The notes below the pieces were generated by a model that saw only the letters and a program-made list of their open reading frames with translations, did not search any database and was not told where the DNA came from. A DNA stretch of 52,624 nt from contig CALFDL010000274.1 in the NCBI GenBank assembly GCA_937950415.1, forward strand, positions 1 through 52,624. The letters run 5' to 3'. The position numbers and the translations under genes were made by a program. Positions 50,949 through 52,624 of this stretch are shown here, one piece after another. How positions within the stretch are numbered: the first letter of the stretch is position 1; each line of letters opens with the position of its first letter. This DNA is from an uncultured Collinsella sp. (GTDB lineage: Bacteria > Actinomycetota > Coriobacteriia > Coriobacteriales > Coriobacteriaceae).

Positions 50949-52349
50949 GTGTGCGCGATAATTCATTTTGGAACTGACGGTTGGCGCGCTCGCGTCGATG
51001 AGGACTTCACTGCCGATAACGTTGCCCGTATCGCCGATGCCGTCGGCGAGTTGTGGCAAAAGACCAATCCGGGCAAAACGGTATATATAGGGTTCGACAC
51101 TCGGCCCCTGGCGCGCGAGTTCGCTGAGCTTGCGGCGGATGTGCTAGCAGCGCACGGGCTAGACGCCGTGCTCGCTTCGCGACCTGTTCCGACCCCTGCC
51201 CTTACGTGGGCGGCGGCTTATGACGGTGGGGCGTGCGGCGCGCTCATGGTGACGGGGTCCCATCATCCGCAGGGTTATCTGTGTCTCAAGATTCGCATGG
51301 GTGACGGCTCAACCGCCAACCAGGATGTCATCGAAGAGCTCGAAGAGACCATGGCTCCCGAGCCAATGGGGATCGAGGGGCAATATCGCACCGCGGATAT
51401 CATTCCTGACTATATGCAAGCGGTGGCATCGTTTGTCGATGCCGAAGCCATCCGCGCCGCGCACCTGCGCGTGGTTGTTGACCCCATGGGCGGCGCAGCC
51501 CAGGGCTATCTAGCCGACTTGCTGCGCGAGCTTGGCGTTGAGGTGCACGAGATTCACGCCGGGCAGGCGTCTGACCAAGAAGATATCTGCCCCGACCCCG
51601 TTGAGCCTTGGGTGGACGCTTGCGAGCGCACGGTTATCGAGGACGGAGCTTGCGCTGGCCTGGTGACCGACGGCGACGCCGACCGTATCGGCGCGGTTGA
51701 CGAGCGCGGCAGATATATACATCCGCATCAGATCATGGCGCTCGTTTTGGGCGACTTGGTTCAATTTCGTAATTTGGAGGGGCGCGTCGTCGTCAATCTT
51801 TCGTGCTCGACGCTCGTGCGTCGCATTGCCGAGGCGCTTGGCTGCCGCGTGACCGTCAAACCAGTCGGTTTCAAATATATAGCGGCAGAGATGAAGAAGG
51901 GTGGCGTCCTCATAGGCGGCGAAGAAGCCGGTGGTATCGGCATCGCCGCGCATATGCCCGAGCGCGATGGAATCCTCGCCTGTCTGATTCTGTGTGAGCT
52001 TATGGCAAAGACGGACGCGCCTTTGGGCGTTCTGGTCGACCAACTCGAGGACACTTTTGGTAAGACGAGTTACGGTCGACGCGATTTGCGCCTTGAGGCC
52101 GAAGATGCCGAAACGTTACGAACCCTGCTGCCGGGCGTAAACCCCAAGTCGATTTGTGGCAAGGTGCCGCAAAACGTTAGTCATATGGATGGCTTGCGTT
52201 TGGCATTCGAGGATGACACGTGGCTGCTGGTCCGTCCTAGCGGGACCGAACCAGTGGTGCGCGTCTACGCCGAGGGGTTCTCGGTGGAAGAACGTGATGA
52301 GTTGCTCGATGCTGGCTGTGCTTTAGCTAGGGGAACGTATCCGCTTTAA
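50949..52349 (+). CDS. Phosphoglucomutase/phosphomannomutase family protein
   Basis: 466 residues from GTG 50949 (GAGGTG upstream). Phosphoserine loop VTGSHHPQG (Ser104; the usual form is TASHNP), metal loop DGDADR (241-246), sugar loop GGEEAGG and phosphate loop RPSGTEP are all present. It interconverts hexose 1- and 6-phosphates, feeding wall polymers or glycolysis. The divergent phosphoserine loop is shared by a PGM/PMM subgroup whose substrate preference is less certain. Confidence 0.9.
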   Translation: MCAIIHFGTDGWRARVDEDFTADNVARIADAVGELWQKTNPGKTVYIGFDTRPLAREFAELAADVLAAHGLDAVLASRPVPTPALTWAAAYDGGACGALMVTGSHHPQGYLCLKIRMGDGSTANQDVIEELEETMAPEPMGIEGQYRTADIIPDYMQAVASFVDAEAIRAAHLRVVVDPMGGAAQGYLADLLRELGVEVHEIHAGQASDQEDICPDPVEPWVDACERTVIEDGACAGLVTDGDADRIGAVDERGRYIHPHQIMALVLGDLVQFRNLEGRVVVNLSCSTLVRRIAEALGCRVTVKPVGFKYIAAEMKKGGVLIGGEEAGGIGIAAHMPERDGILACLILCELMAKTDAPLGVLVDQLEDTFGKTSYGRRDLRLEAEDAETLRTLLPGVNPKSICGKVPQNVSHMDGLRLAFEDDTWLLVRPSGTEPVVRVYAEGFSVEERDELLDAGCALARGTYPL

Positions 52350-52439
52350 CCATGAGACTGCCTTATATAAAGAGATGCTCGGCGAGCGGTAGTTAACGGC
52401 TGGCAAACGTTAGTCGGATCCCAAATTGTGTAGGAAATG

Positions 52440-52624
52440 TGTACGCCCAGATTCCCGCCCCCGGCGCCCCTCCGGTCTGGCAATATATCTCCTTGCCGCG
52501 CGGCCCGGTCGGACCGGATCAGCCGCCAGGCGTGCACCTTGAGAACCGGATACTGCGAGGATGGACACATTCAGTGTCGCATCCGGGCAGACATCGAACC
52601 ATTTGAAATGGTCTAACTTGGATT
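52440..52624 (+). other. Probable leader of an rRNA operon
   Basis: The segment CACCTTGAGAACCGGATA resembles the CTTGAAAACTGGATA-type sequences around rRNA genes. Two hairpins follow: GGATG-GACAC/GTGTC-GCATCC (52559-52584) and ACCATTTGAAATGGT (52598-52612). No 16S sequence is reached before the window ends. No gene is visible in 52350-52624. Confidence 0.4.

Overview
The window reads as a chromosomal segment of a high-G+C Coriobacteriia bacterium, most likely a gut Collinsella. This is inferred from protein style, codon use and gene order; no complete rRNA gene is present to confirm it. About 48 protein genes are supported. No tRNA, CRISPR array, prophage or complete insertion sequence was seen. 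The last ~180 bases look like the leader of an rRNA operon that starts beyond the right edge.

Layout. 1-5.4 kb: a sortase-assembled pilus locus (large adhesin cut by the window edge, a signal-peptidase-like protein lacking both catalytic residues, a backbone pilin, a class B sortase). The order matches the FCT-3 pilus loci of group A streptococci. 5.5-6.6 kb: a membrane diguanylate cyclase. 7.1-11.4 kb: a MarR-controlled heterodimeric ABC exporter. 12.0-13.2 kb: a pyridoxal kinase and a small Cys-rich protein. 13.4-16.8 kb: two AAA ATPases with nuclease-like C-termini, plus a low-molecular-weight tyrosine phosphatase. 17.0-18.2 kb: an MFS exporter. 18.4-24.3 kb: an aromatic-acid decarboxylation locus: IPP isomerase fused to an LpdD-like domain, DASS transporter, UbiD, UbiX and a MerR regulator. 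24.4-30.9 kb: an unknown membrane protein, an aldose epimerase, a polar amino-acid ABC importer and an M20 peptidase. 31.2-38.1 kb: prfA, prmC, a HigBA toxin-antitoxin pair, a TsaC-like protein, glpK and upp. 38.3-45.2 kb: the complete F1Fo ATP synthase operon. 45.3-52.3 kb: murA, an LCP ligase, pepT, a DtxR-like regulator, a homocysteine methyltransferase and a phosphohexomutase.

How genes work together. The decarboxylation locus joins substrate import (DASS), decarboxylation (UbiD), cofactor synthesis (UbiX makes prenylated FMN) and, unusually, prenyl supply: isopentenyl diphosphate isomerase makes DMAPP, the source of the prenyl group of prenylated FMN. The pilus locus carries the pieces needed to polymerise an isopeptide-stabilised pilus.

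Between genes the window is rich in structured repeats, which I consider its most novel content: (1) eight 31-nt near-palindromes whose arms change together, one lying inside a peptidase reading frame; (2) five copies of a larger multi-stem element, four of them directly after a stop codon; (3) three-unit arrays with an exact 33-bp period upstream of both AAA/DUF4143 ATPase genes, with a different unit sequence in each; (4) a six-unit array of alternating 15-mers spaced 33/29/33/29/33; and (5) 18-nt inverted pairs next to the 31-nt elements.
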